The position numbers were made by a program, and so were the translations under genes. Positions 18,638 to 27,739 of a DNA stretch of 64,000 nucleotides are shown piece after piece (within the stretch, counting starts at the first letter, position 1; every line of letters starts with the position of its first letter). Below the pieces are notes generated by a model that worked only from the letters and a program-made list of their open reading frames with translations, was not told the DNA's origin and did not search any database. The stretch comes from Planctomycetaceae bacterium (GTDB taxonomy: Bacteria; Planctomycetota; Planctomycetia; Pirellulales; Pirellulaceae): NCBI GenBank assembly GCA_002717145.1, contig PBCP01000058.1:34696-98695 (forward strand). Direction: 5' to 3'.

Positions 18638-19699
18638 ATGACGCAACGATCGACACCTGGTGTCAGTTTTCAACTATTGGCGATCCTCACTTGCGGAATG
18701 ATGGTTTGGGCCACTTCCGCTTTTGCACAGGATGACATTCTCGGTGAACTGACTAGTGAACAGGAAAATACATCGCCACAAGTTGATGATGGGAATCAGC
18801 CTGCGGACACTGAAGTGGCTGAACAGGCCACTACGGTGAATTCACAACAGACTCCAGAGGTTGAAGCTGGTGATGAGTCTGCCCCGGAAACTCCGCCAAA
18901 TGAAGAATCGGCAGAATCAACAGCTGACGGGAATGACGCACAGGACAGTACCGATCAGTCCGAAGCTGTGGTAAGTGATGAGTCGGGGGCCGTAGAACAG
19001 TTTTTAAACTCAGGCGCGTTGGGGCTGCTACTCAATGGTGGAGCATTTATGTGGCCTATCCTGCTTATGGGGATTCTCGCAGTGGGGGTCATTATTGAAC
19101 GTTATCGAAGCCTGAAAATGCTAAATGCGGATGATCAACAGGTACGCGAGCAGGTTCAGCAACTGTTGTTTGACGAGAAAATTGAAGAGGCTTTGGAATT
19201 GTGTGATACGCAACCGGGGCCGGTGCCTGCAGTCTTATCCGCCGGATTGCGTAAGTATTATGTGCTGCGAAAACTGGACTACGATGTAGCTCGTACCGAA
19301 GAACAGGTCGTGAAAGCCATGGATGATTACAGCGTCCATATCGTGGCTGGACTAGAGCGACACTTGCCTGTGCTGGCGACAGTGTCCAGCGCGGCACCAA
19401 TGCTTGGTTTTCTAGGTACAGTCCAGGGGATGATCGTAGCATTCCAGCAGATTGTAGAACAAATGGGCGAGACGAATATTGTAGAGGCGGCAGCCAGCGG
19501 AATTCAGGTGTCGTTACTGACCACCTGCTTTGGATTAATCGTGGGTATTCCGGCTTTTGTGGCCTTTAACTATTTCACGAGTGTGATAAACCGATTTGTC
19601 CTACAAGTTGAGCAATCGGCGACAGAACTGATTGAAAATGTTTCCATTCAGTTAGCCGCCGCCGGGATGGATGACGCAGACGATTCAAGAGTGAGCTAA
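18638..19699 (+). CDS. MotA/TolQ/ExbB proton channel protein (cluster A)
   Basis: A 353-residue channel subunit. A signal peptide (SAFA-QDD) and an Asp/Glu/Gln/Thr-rich periplasmic linker (about 30-125) precede the channel core: TM1 AFMWPILLMGILAVGVIIE, TM2 LATVSSAAPMLGFLGTVQGM, TM3 SLLTTCFGLIVGIPAFVAF. The GFLGTVxGMIxAF signature is diagnostic of TolQ/ExbB. These proteins form pentamers around an ExbD/TolR dimer and use the proton gradient to move a partner protein. Two ExbD/TolR-like genes follow at once (4 and 15 bases), so a channel complex is well supported. The long acidic N-terminal extension is unlike enterobacterial ExbB or TolQ but common in planctomycetes. Confidence 0.95.
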   Translation: MTQRSTPGVSFQLLAILTCGMMVWATSAFAQDDILGELTSEQENTSPQVDDGNQPADTEVAEQATTVNSQQTPEVEAGDESAPETPPNEESAESTADGNDAQDSTDQSEAVVSDESGAVEQFLNSGALGLLLNGGAFMWPILLMGILAVGVIIERYRSLKMLNADDQQVREQVQQLLFDEKIEEALELCDTQPGPVPAVLSAGLRKYYVLRKLDYDVARTEEQVVKAMDDYSVHIVAGLERHLPVLATVSSAAPMLGFLGTVQGMIVAFQQIVEQMGETNIVEAAASGIQVSLLTTCFGLIVGIPAFVAFNYFTSVINRFVLQVEQSATELIENVSIQLAAAGMDDADDSRVS

Positions 19700-19703
19700 T
19701 TCA

Positions 19704-20129
19704 GTGAAAGAACGACGTCGTAGAAAACTGATGGTGGAACCACCATCGAGTGCAACAGGTGATATTGCATTCAACCTGATTGTGTTCTTTCTGGTCTGCG
19801 CTTCGGTGCAGCCGGATAGTGGACGTCAACAAACCTTGCCCCGGAGTGAACAGGAAACCGAAGAACAATCAGAGAATATTGAAGTTCAGCTTGCTCGTAA
19901 TACAGTCATGCTAAACGGCAATATTCTGAGACAGCAGGATTTCGACGCTGCGTTGAAACGAGCCCTCAACGGTAAAGCCAGATCGGAAGATAGAGTGGTC
20001 ATTGTGAAGAGTAAAGCTGACACACCCTACCATCACTGGGTCGTGGTTACTGAAATGATCGAGAATGCTGGAGGTATTGTGACGATTCAAACCGAAGAGG
20101 AGCAGCAGGTCGTTGTGCCTGGTGGCTAG
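19704..20129 (+). CDS. ExbD/TolR-like protein, first copy (cluster A)
   Basis: A 141-residue protein with one membrane span near the N-terminus. A basic leader (KERRRRK) is followed by SSATGDIAFNLIVFFLVCAS. D20 corresponds to the proton-carrying Asp of ExbD/TolR. The periplasmic domain (about 45-140) has the small alpha/beta fold expected of the family. The start is GTG at 19704, 4 bases after the exbB-like stop; an internal ATG would remove the basic leader. It lies in a run of tightly packed genes and is presumably co-translated with them. Confidence 0.9.
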   Translation: MKERRRRKLMVEPPSSATGDIAFNLIVFFLVCASVQPDSGRQQTLPRSEQETEEQSENIEVQLARNTVMLNGNILRQQDFDAALKRALNGKARSEDRVVIVKSKADTPYHHWVVVTEMIENAGGIVTIQTEEEQQVVVPGG

Positions 20130-20144
20130 GAGGGGAATCGGAAC

Positions 20145-20549
20145 ATGAAAATTAAACGTAGAACATCACAAGCGGATGTGCCAAGTATGGCGATGGGAGA
20201 TATCGCCTTCAACCTATTGATCTTTTTCGTGATTTTGGCGAGAGCTCAGGATGACAGCCATTTACAATGGCAGCCCGCTTCAGCAGAAGAAATTAATGCA
20301 TCCGGAACAGCCAAAGTGGCGGTGTTAATTGATAACGAGAACAAATACTATGTCAATGGTCAACAAGTCGGAGCTTCACAGATCGCCGGAGAAGTCGATG
20401 CTCTTCTAGGTGAAGCTCCAGCAGGTGAACGCATTGTTCTGTTTAAAGTGCATCGCGAAGCTCAAGCGTTGTATTTCGAACCGGCCATTGAGGCGATTAG
20501 TGAAGTCGGTGGCGATATTGTTCACGTACTCGAACAAAAGCAGGATTAA
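20145..20549 (+). CDS. ExbD/TolR-like protein, second copy (cluster A)
   Basis: A 134-residue paralogue of the preceding protein. PSMAMGDIAFNLLIFFVILA contains the conserved membrane Asp (D19) in the same GDIAFNL context, followed by a periplasmic domain to the C-terminus. A strong ribosome site (TAGGAGGGG) precedes the ATG. Two different ExbD-type subunits next to one ExbB suggest a mixed ExbD dimer in the channel pore, as proposed for other bacteria with tandem exbD genes. Confidence 0.9.
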   Translation: MKIKRRTSQADVPSMAMGDIAFNLLIFFVILARAQDDSHLQWQPASAEEINASGTAKVAVLIDNENKYYVNGQQVGASQIAGEVDALLGEAPAGERIVLFKVHREAQALYFEPAIEAISEVGGDIVHVLEQKQD

Positions 20550-20551
20550 AT

Positions 20552-21037
20552 ATGAACGAAGACCAACAACACGAACAGTCACAAAGTAAACGAGGAATTC
20601 TTGGAGATGTTCAAAGCGTCAGGCATAACGGCGTAGCGTCATTGACGGAATTGCGTGAATTCATAGGCTCCCTGAAAGGCCGGAAACCTCAGGAGGTCAT
20701 GGGAGACGTGGCTAGTAACGGTTTGGTACAGGGGGTTTTGTTATCGACGGTTGGATTTGTTGTCATCTTGCTGGTATTCACAGTGATTCCCTTCTTTATG
20801 GCAGATGAAGAGTCGGTGGCCCAAAAGGAAGACAGTTCTACAGTCACCACCGCTTCTGAAGAAACTCCTCAACAGCAGGAGGAAACGCAGGAAACAGACC
20901 AGCAGACTCCTGCACCGGAAGAAGGAACTGGAGATGCAGTTTTAGATAACCTTGGTATTGGTGAAACGAAAGATGCCAATCCGGATGAAAACCCGTTAGG
21001 TGATAAGTTTAATGATCTGCTTGAAGGCGTAAAGTAA
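20552..21037 (+). CDS. Small single-span membrane protein of unknown function (cluster A)
   Basis: A 161-residue protein I do not recognise. About 65 polar N-terminal residues are followed by one strong membrane span (VLLSTVGFVVILLVFTVIPF, about 72-91), then a Glu/Gln/Thr/Pro-rich tail to the end. There is no signal peptide or lipobox. It starts 3 bases after the second exbD-like gene and is followed by the DUF4159 gene, so it is very likely part of the same complex. The layout (short cytoplasmic part, one span, disordered tail) would suit an adaptor or a short transducer, but that is a guess. Confidence 0.75.
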   Translation: MNEDQQHEQSQSKRGILGDVQSVRHNGVASLTELREFIGSLKGRKPQEVMGDVASNGLVQGVLLSTVGFVVILLVFTVIPFFMADEESVAQKEDSSTVTTASEETPQQQEETQETDQQTPAPEEGTGDAVLDNLGIGETKDANPDENPLGDKFNDLLEGVK

Positions 21038-21074
21038 GAACGAGTGAGTGTTTAAATCAGTGGTAGTAATTTAG

Positions 21075-22556
21075 ATGAAAGCTGTTCTTACAAAGCGTTC
21101 CTTTCAGCAGGGAAGTGTAGTTGCACTTGTCTGGTTGTTTGCTTTGATGGATTGGCTGTGGCTGCATCTGCTTCCTGATTCCATATTGACGTGTATATTC
21201 TCTATCATCTCGATCACATGCGGGATTGTTCTACGTACTCGGTTCAAACAACGAGCGTCTAAGACGCTACAGTTTTGGGGCATGCTTTCCATTTGTGTTC
21301 CCGTTGGCTGGCAGGCAGGTGTTTATTTCTCCGAATGGCTCGGTCTTGAAGTTTTTCGAGCCTACTTTGCTCGGGGGGGCCTGGCATTGTTTTTTATCAC
21401 CGGACTGTCATGGGTTGTTTGGGGCATTGAACGTCATGCTCAGAGGATTGAATCCGCCAGACGTGATGAATTTAATCTGGAAAAGGTACTTCAGCGAAAA
21501 AATACAAAACGTCCCGCTAGCGATCGCCGTATTTGGAACCCGCTGGATCCATTCGCCTGGTATTACGGTCAAAAATCTCCTCGACTGAATCAATCTCTGA
21601 ACGGATTTATTAGTTACACAGTATTGTTTTGTCTGATTTGTATGATTCTCAGTCAATTCCAGGGCTGCACTCAGTATTATGACCTACCAGCCGGTGGGGG
21701 AGAGAATCAGGCTGTTCAGCAGGTTGTCAAAGTTCAAAAGATAATTCGAAAGAAGTTTATTCTGAATCCATATAGTGCCATCAATTACAACACTCCGGAT
21801 CTTGATGATGTAAAGCTAGAGCTAAACGAAGTCACGGCACATCGCTATACAAAGATGGGATTTGGTGAAGGAGAGGGAGCCGGGTTTGCCGGTGGCACGA
21901 ATGACGGGATGGTCGGATTCGTACGTTTGGAATACCCTGGCGGCGACTGGAATCAGGACTTCGGTATTGGCGGCGATATGAATATGCTGCTCAAATATGC
22001 TGAACTTACGGGGCAGAAAATCGCTAAGAAAACTCAGGCTTACTCCGCTGCTCAATTGAAAACTTTTGATGGTGTGCGTTGCCCGCCGCTGCTTTATATT
22101 ACCGGCCAAAAGAATATCTCACTCGGCAATAATGACGTGAAGATATTGCAGGAATATGTCAATGACAAGCATGGAATGATCTTCGGGGATAACGGCGGAA
22201 GTCGACACTTCCATAATCAGTTTTTGTCGATGATGCAACGAATCCTACCTGATGTTCGGCCTGTTCGAATTCCGACCGACGACCCAATTCACAGTCGACC
22301 CTATCAAATCACTCGGGTTCCCTATGTAGCTCCTCACGGAGGAGAAGAAGCTCTGGGATGGTTTAAGGATGGACGTTGGGTGGCTTACTACCATCCGGGT
22401 GATATTGGTGATGCATGGGCTGATGGCCATGCCGGAGTCTCACAGGAAATATGGTCCAATTGCTATCGGTTGGGTGTAAATATTATGAGCTACGCACATA
22501 TCGAACATGCGAAATGGAGATTAGCTCAAAAACAAACAGGTGGAGAGGATGAATGA
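21075..22556 (+). CDS. DUF4159 membrane protein (cluster A)
   Basis: A 493-residue protein. About four membrane spans fall in residues 10-125 and another near 178-200 (YTVLFCLICMILSQF). A linker follows (VQKIIRKKFILNPYSAINYN), then a DUF4159 domain from about residue 270 to 480, including PPLLYITGQKNISL, DNGGSRHFHNQFL, GRWVAYYHPGDIGDAWADGH and the closing NCYRLGVNIMSYAHIEHAK. DUF4159 has a class-I glutamine-amidotransferase-like fold but no catalytic role is established. It is common in planctomycete clusters with TPR and envelope proteins. Its stop overlaps the start of the next gene by 4 bases (ATGA), showing translational coupling. Confidence 0.87.
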   Translation: MKAVLTKRSFQQGSVVALVWLFALMDWLWLHLLPDSILTCIFSIISITCGIVLRTRFKQRASKTLQFWGMLSICVPVGWQAGVYFSEWLGLEVFRAYFARGGLALFFITGLSWVVWGIERHAQRIESARRDEFNLEKVLQRKNTKRPASDRRIWNPLDPFAWYYGQKSPRLNQSLNGFISYTVLFCLICMILSQFQGCTQYYDLPAGGGENQAVQQVVKVQKIIRKKFILNPYSAINYNTPDLDDVKLELNEVTAHRYTKMGFGEGEGAGFAGGTNDGMVGFVRLEYPGGDWNQDFGIGGDMNMLLKYAELTGQKIAKKTQAYSAAQLKTFDGVRCPPLLYITGQKNISLGNNDVKILQEYVNDKHGMIFGDNGGSRHFHNQFLSMMQRILPDVRPVRIPTDDPIHSRPYQITRVPYVAPHGGEEALGWFKDGRWVAYYHPGDIGDAWADGHAGVSQEIWSNCYRLGVNIMSYAHIEHAKWRLAQKQTGGEDE

Positions 22557-24172
22557 AAACGTTTCCTATTCAAATCTTGGTAGCACTTGCGGTGACCATA
22601 GTCACGACGCCGATCATAGCTCAAACAAAGATCGACGAAATGTCTTTGGATCGCTGGGCGAAGCTACGTGAAGTCGAGCGGTATCAATTAAATATTGCGG
22701 AAAAGTACTTCAAGGAAAAGAAGTACGATGTCGCCATGAGTGAGTATGAAAAGTACCTTTCACTCTACGAACGAAGTGATGCTGCTTCATTTGCACAACT
22801 CAAATGGTCACTTTGCTTAAATCAGCTAAGAAAGCAGAATACGGCCATCAAAGAAGGATTTCAGTCAGTGATTGATTACTGGCCTGACTCATCCGATGCG
22901 GCAAAAGCCTCTTACTTAATCGGTAGGACCTACGTCGAAATTGGTCGCGTATCGTATGGAAAGAAAGCTTTCCAGGAAACGATTGAAGATTACCCCAACA
23001 ATCCAGTGGCCGTATACTCACTTTCCGGTCTGGCAGAAATTGCTCGTCAGGAGAAAGACGAAACGAGTCTGGTAAAGATCTGGAAACGTCTGGCATTTGA
23101 CGTTGAGCGTACAAAACTGACCGGTGGGACGTGTGCTACTGCTGCTAATTCGTTGGCCTCCTATTATTTCAGCAAAGGTACCTTCCCGGACGCCTTAAAG
23201 AGTTTGCAAGCGAATTATAAAGACGATCAGCTAAGTTATTACGTTTACTACTACGTGCGGTCACCACTCGGAAGCCTCATAGGCAATGAACAGACCAACG
23301 GTACCGGCCTGCGATTGGCTGATCAGGTGGTTGCATATCTACGAAGTAATTTGGAAACAGATCTGTCCACAGATGAACTCAAGGCAAAAGCGGAACAGCA
23401 GTGGCACCGGATGATCGAGGTTGAAAAATACTCCCGTCGCGATGAAAAGGTGCTGGCAGCCTATCAAGCGATGTTGGGCGTCTTTGGCAATACGGACGCT
23501 ATATTAAGCAATCTGGCAGACTATCACGCTTCTCAGAAACGATACGAGCAGGCCCGATCGATTTATCGCCAATTCAAAGACAAGGTTCAGGGATTGTCAA
23601 AAGTGGCGAGTAGTTTTACGGCGGAAGGCAATGTCACCGAAGCTGTCAAAGTCTACAAGCAGCTTGCAGGCATTGATGCCGAGAATTCTCCGCAATGGCA
23701 GGGAGCCGAGGCAGGAGTCTATGTTTCTGTGAAGCAGTATCCGGAAGCGATCCAAATCTACCGATCGCTGATTGCTTCAGATGCCTTAAACAGCCAGCAG
23801 TGGTTATGGGCCCTGGCAACAACTCAACGTGACGCCAATCTCCTGAAGGAGGCGATTGGTACATTTCGACAGTGTGAGAATTTCCCGGAAAACTATCGCC
23901 AGATGGCTGGTTGCCATCGCGCACTCAAAGAGTATAAAGAGGCGCTGATTTTGTACGGCCAGATTATCGGGGGTAGTGAGTCGATGGCACCCTGGGCACA
24001 ATTGCAGATCGGGTATACCTACGAGCAGATGGAATCGGCCGAATTGGCCATCAAAGCATTTCAACAGTGCTGTAAACGGTACCCCAAAGCTTCCTATGCC
24101 AGTACTGCTCATGCTCACCTGCAGAATAAGTACAAAATATCCGTCACACTTGGGGGCGGTACTGATGAATAG
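22553..24172 (+). CDS. Secreted TPR protein closing cluster A
   Basis: A 539-residue exported TPR protein. A signal peptide (PIIA-QTK) is followed by TPR-like repeats over nearly the whole length, e.g. AEKYFKEKKYDVAMSEYEKY near residue 50, DYPNNPVAVYSLSGLAEIAR, and DYHASQKRYEQARSIYRQFK. The C-terminal repeat AELAIKAFQQCCKRYPKASY resembles YbgF-type TPRs, the periplasmic partner of TolA in the Tol system. The overlap with the DUF4159 gene places it firmly in cluster A. No clear terminator is seen in the 177 bases before mnmG. Confidence 0.85.
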   Translation: MKTFPIQILVALAVTIVTTPIIAQTKIDEMSLDRWAKLREVERYQLNIAEKYFKEKKYDVAMSEYEKYLSLYERSDAASFAQLKWSLCLNQLRKQNTAIKEGFQSVIDYWPDSSDAAKASYLIGRTYVEIGRVSYGKKAFQETIEDYPNNPVAVYSLSGLAEIARQEKDETSLVKIWKRLAFDVERTKLTGGTCATAANSLASYYFSKGTFPDALKSLQANYKDDQLSYYVYYYVRSPLGSLIGNEQTNGTGLRLADQVVAYLRSNLETDLSTDELKAKAEQQWHRMIEVEKYSRRDEKVLAAYQAMLGVFGNTDAILSNLADYHASQKRYEQARSIYRQFKDKVQGLSKVASSFTAEGNVTEAVKVYKQLAGIDAENSPQWQGAEAGVYVSVKQYPEAIQIYRSLIASDALNSQQWLWALATTQRDANLLKEAIGTFRQCENFPENYRQMAGCHRALKEYKEALILYGQIIGGSESMAPWAQLQIGYTYEQMESAELAIKAFQQCCKRYPKASYASTAHAHLQNKYKISVTLGGGTDE

Positions 24173-24349
24173 AGTGCTAGTCTAACCTGACTTTCGTTAA
24201 TTTAGATCGGAATAGACGTAAGTTTAAGCACAGTGATGGATTCCGTGTTGGTCCGTTGTGAGGCTACTTAGCCCGTCATTCAAATCTTCACTTGTTAGAT
24301 GGGACTAAAGGTATATTCAAATCGCGACCTTCAATTCATAATGTGACTC

Positions 24350-26170
24350 ATGAGCGGTTCGACATATGATTACGATGTTTTGGTTGTTGGAGCTGGGCAC
24401 GCAGGCACTGAAGCGGCCGCAGCAGCGGCTCGTGCAGGCGCACGAGTTGCTCTATTAACCACCAATCTTGATACCGTTGGACAAATGAGTTGCAATCCGG
24501 CGATTGGTGGTGTTGCTAAAGGTCAGATCGTCCGTGAAATTGACGCGCTCGGCGGTCTTATGGGGCGTGCTATCGACAAGACGGCGCTTCAGTTTCGCAT
24601 GCTAAATCGCCGCAAAGGTCCGGCGATGCACAGTCCTCGTGCTCAAGCTGATAAAAAACTCTATCAGCAGGAAGTTAAAAAACTGATCGAACAACAACCG
24701 GGCATTTCTCTCAGACAGGAACTGGTCGAAGATATACTGACCGAAAAGGTCGGAGATACAACAAAGGTGACAGGCGTTCGAGTACGGGGGGATGCACTTT
24801 ATCGGGCTCCGGCAGTGATTCTCACAACAGGAACGTTTCTTTCTGCCTTAATGCATACCGGCGAAGCCAAGACAGCAGGTGGTCGGGCAGGGGAAGGTAC
24901 CAGTAGTGGACTTAGTGAAGCCTTGACCGAAGCAGGATTTCGATTGGAGCGATTCAAGACAGGGACTCCACCGCGCCTAAACTCGCGTACCATTGACTAC
25001 AGTCAGGCTGAAGAGCAACCAGGTGATGACAATCCTGAACCGTTCTCATTCATGACCGATCAACTCACACAAGAGCAGCTCCCCTGCTGGATCTCCTACA
25101 CCAACGACAAGGTGCACCAGTTAATTCGTGATAATCTTGATCGAGCTCCGATGTATAGTGGGCAAATAAACTCCGCCGGTCCTCGTTATTGCCCTTCAAT
25201 CGAAGATAAGATTGTCCGTTTTGCTGATAAGGACCGACATCAGCTTTTTCTTGAACCGGAAGGGTATGAAACCGAAGAGGTTTATGTAAACGGTATTTCG
25301 ACTAGTCTGCCACGCGACGTTCAGGATGCAATGTTTAAATTGATTCCTGGCCTGGAAAACGCTCAGATCATGCGTTACGGATATGCCGTAGAGTATGACT
25401 TCAGCCCTCCGGATCAGCTCCGGCCGACGCTGGAAACTAAATTTATTGGCGGATTGTACTTTGCCGGTCAGATAAATGGAACGACAGGATATGAAGAAGC
25501 CGGAGCTCAGGGTTTAATTGCCGGAGCAAATGCTGCATTAAAGCTGGCTGGTAAAAATTCGTTGATCCTTGAGAGAAGCCAGGGATATATTGGCGTCCTG
25601 ATTGATGACCTGGTGACGTGTGGTGTAGATGAACCCTATCGAATGTTTACAAGTCGGGCTGAGTATCGATTACTGCTGCGACAGGATAACGCTGATCGTC
25701 GCTTAACGCGGCTAGGATTTGAGCATGGACTGGTCTCTCAGGACCGATTCGATCGACTTGTTCAAAAGGAATCAGAGATAGAAGAAGCTCTCAGACTGTT
25801 GGATACGAAGCATATCGGACAGGCGACTTTAACCAAATATTTGCGCCGTCCGGAAACGACTTGGGATGAAGTTGCTCAACAACTGCCAGCATTAGCAGAG
25901 TTATCAGCTGAAGTGGTTCAGCAGGTAACTTATGATGTGAAGTACTCGGGGTACATCGCCAGGCAACAAATGGAGATCGATCGTCAGAGTCGCCTGGCAG
26001 AAAAACAGATCCCAGAAAATTTCGATTACGCAGCGATTGGGCATTTGCGTACTGAGGCTCGCCAGAAATTATCTACGATACGTCCCGCAACGATCGCTCA
26101 GGCATCACGTATTAGTGGAATCACGCCTGCTGATATGGCCTTGGTCACGGCTTATCTGCAAAACCGTTGA
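24350..26170 (+). CDS. mnmG: tRNA uridine-5-carboxymethylaminomethyl modification enzyme MnmG
   Basis: MnmG (GidA), with MnmE, builds the cmnm5 group on the wobble uridine of several tRNAs. At 606 residues it is close to the usual length. The FAD-binding motif [12 protein letters not shown] opens the protein (about residues 10-21), followed by [33 protein letters not shown], and the C-terminal helical end [20 protein letters not shown]. No mnmE or rsmG is adjacent. It converges with the Gfo/Idh gene downstream. Confidence 0.97.
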   Translation: MSGSTYDYDVLVVGAGHAGTEAAAAAARAGARVALLTTNLDTVGQMSCNPAIGGVAKGQIVREIDALGGLMGRAIDKTALQFRMLNRRKGPAMHSPRAQADKKLYQQEVKKLIEQQPGISLRQELVEDILTEKVGDTTKVTGVRVRGDALYRAPAVILTTGTFLSALMHTGEAKTAGGRAGEGTSSGLSEALTEAGFRLERFKTGTPPRLNSRTIDYSQAEEQPGDDNPEPFSFMTDQLTQEQLPCWISYTNDKVHQLIRDNLDRAPMYSGQINSAGPRYCPSIEDKIVRFADKDRHQLFLEPEGYETEEVYVNGISTSLPRDVQDAMFKLIPGLENAQIMRYGYAVEYDFSPPDQLRPTLETKFIGGLYFAGQINGTTGYEEAGAQGLIAGANAALKLAGKNSLILERSQGYIGVLIDDLVTCGVDEPYRMFTSRAEYRLLLRQDNADRRLTRLGFEHGLVSQDRFDRLVQKESEIEEALRLLDTKHIGQATLTKYLRRPETTWDEVAQQLPALAELSAEVVQQVTYDVKYSGYIARQQMEIDRQSRLAEKQIPENFDYAAIGHLRTEARQKLSTIRPATIAQASRISGITPADMALVTAYLQNR

Positions 26171-26197
26171 TTACAAAAATCGCCGATCACGCTTTGA

Positions 26198-27373
26198 TCA
26201 AAAATCCAGCCAAGCGTTGTTTTCTTCTGAACTGGCCTGGACTCGTTCAATGAGACGTACACCTTCGAGTCCGTCATAAACATTTGGATAAAGTGTGTTA
26301 ATTCCAGGGTTAAATCCATTAGCGATATTCTTGGCAATATCGTCGTAGGCAGCACGATAAATGTTTGCAAATGCTTCATAAAAACCTTCCGGATGTCCGC
26401 CAGGGATTCGGGTGGCAAGGCGAGCTAATTCATGCATGTATGCTCCCGCTGGGTGGCGGTGCATGATTTCAGTAGCCGCCCCCTGTCGTTGCATGACTAG
26501 TCGGTTTGGATCCTCTTGATTCCAAGTCAATGCTCCTGCTGTACCATCAATCTCAAGTGTGAAGTCATTCAGTCTGCCATGGCTCATTTGACTGTATGTG
26601 ATTATGCCTAAGGCACCATTGTCCATTCTCAATTGAATCAGTCCATAATCATCCAATCGTCGAGTCGGATGAAATGACTCCGTCGTTGCTGCCAGTTGGT
26701 TTACGTTTAATCCCGTTACAAATCTCAACAGATTATATGCATGCGTTCCGATATCACCGAGCGACCCAGACCCCGCTTTGACAGGATCTGACTTCCACGT
26801 CCCACGGGATGCAGTGACCGATTCATCCAGTGTTGTTAACCAACCTTGAAGATAGGTTGCCCGAATTGCCAGTATGTCACCGATTTCACCTGCTTCAATG
26901 ATTTCCCGTGCCTGCCGAATCATGGGATACCCAGTATAGTTATGGGTTAAGGCAAAAATCTTACCGGTTTGCTCGACAGTTTTCACCAACTCTCTCGCAT
27001 CTTCCACTTTATTGGTCATCGGTTTGTCACAGATTACATGAAATCCTGCTTTTAATGCCGTCTGAGCAATCTCTGCATGTGTGTGGTTCGGCGTGGCAAT
27101 GCTAACGAAATCTATTCGATCCTTTTCATCGAGTTGTAGTTCAGATTCGATTAATTGCTGTACGTTTTCATAGGCTCGGTCTTCGTGAATCCCGAAGATA
27201 GAAGCAGAATCTTTAGCTCGCTGAGGATCTGAACTTAGGGCTCCGGCACAAAGCCGAGCTCGATTGTCGAGGGTTGCAGAAATCGCATGCACTTTTCCGA
27301 TAAAAGCAGCACCTCCTCCTCCTATAAGGCCCATACGCAGTTTGCGATCGATTTCCGGATTCAATGGTATCAC
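26198..27373 (-). CDS. Gfo/Idh/MocA-family NAD(P)-dependent oxidoreductase
   Basis: A 391-residue dehydrogenase-type protein. The Rossmann motif GLIGGGGAAFIGKVHA lies near the N-terminus, with HVICDKPMTNKVEDARELV (the EKP-type catalytic lysine context) near residue 115 and SLGDIGTHAYNLLRFVTG near residue 205. The family oxidises sugars or inositols; the substrate cannot be told from sequence, and planctomycetes carry many copies. The GTG at 27373 gives the short N-terminal extension usual in relatives, while ATG 27334 would start right at the Rossmann strand; neither has a clear ribosome site. It is monocistronic and convergent with mnmG. Confidence 0.9.
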   Translation of the reverse strand: MIPLNPEIDRKLRMGLIGGGGAAFIGKVHAISATLDNRARLCAGALSSDPQRAKDSASIFGIHEDRAYENVQQLIESELQLDEKDRIDFVSIATPNHTHAEIAQTALKAGFHVICDKPMTNKVEDARELVKTVEQTGKIFALTHNYTGYPMIRQAREIIEAGEIGDILAIRATYLQGWLTTLDESVTASRGTWKSDPVKAGSGSLGDIGTHAYNLLRFVTGLNVNQLAATTESFHPTRRLDDYGLIQLRMDNGALGIITYSQMSHGRLNDFTLEIDGTAGALTWNQEDPNRLVMQRQGAATEIMHRHPAGAYMHELARLATRIPGGHPEGFYEAFANIYRAAYDDIAKNIANGFNPGINTLYPNVYDGLEGVRLIERVQASSEENNAWLDF

Positions 27374-27400
27374 CGTTGACTAGACACTAGAAGAAACAAT

Positions 27401-27465
27401 GGGGAATACAATGACGTCCCAACTAAAAGTCATTGTATCCGATCGCACCCAGAGCGAATTCCCCA
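27401..27465. repeat. Nested inverted repeats upstream of the Gfo/Idh gene
   Basis: An inner perfect 10-bp inverted repeat, ATACAATGAC (27406-27415) with GTCATTGTAT (27429-27438), is enclosed by GGGGAAT (27401-27407) and ATTCCCC (27459-27465), with the arms sharing two bases. It lies 28 bases upstream of the Gfo/Idh start, in a spacer (27374-27739) between divergent genes that otherwise holds nothing I can support. It may be an operator or a leader hairpin. Confidence 0.45.
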
Positions 27466-27739
27466 ATCTGATCTGTAGCAAATGTCCTTCGAGCACGTTG
27501 TTTTATTGGTGTTGACGCCGAATCTAATTATTTGGCACAATCTGCCTCGTTGGGAATTTAGCCAAGATTGGAAAGCTTGGTTAATCCAATGAGATACGTT
27601 GTTCTTGGGATCTAAGTGATTTGAGATCGGATAGGACAACTGAGTAACTAAGGTGATAGACAGGAGTTGGAAGCAGCAGGGAATTTGAGTAGATTTTCCG
27701 GACTGTTTTCCAAACCGATTATTTCAGGAGGGACTTTTC

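Noticed and set aside
27430-27639. Small minus-strand frame in the spacer before the response regulator
   Set aside because: No ribosome site, no recognisable motif, and it overlaps an inverted repeat.
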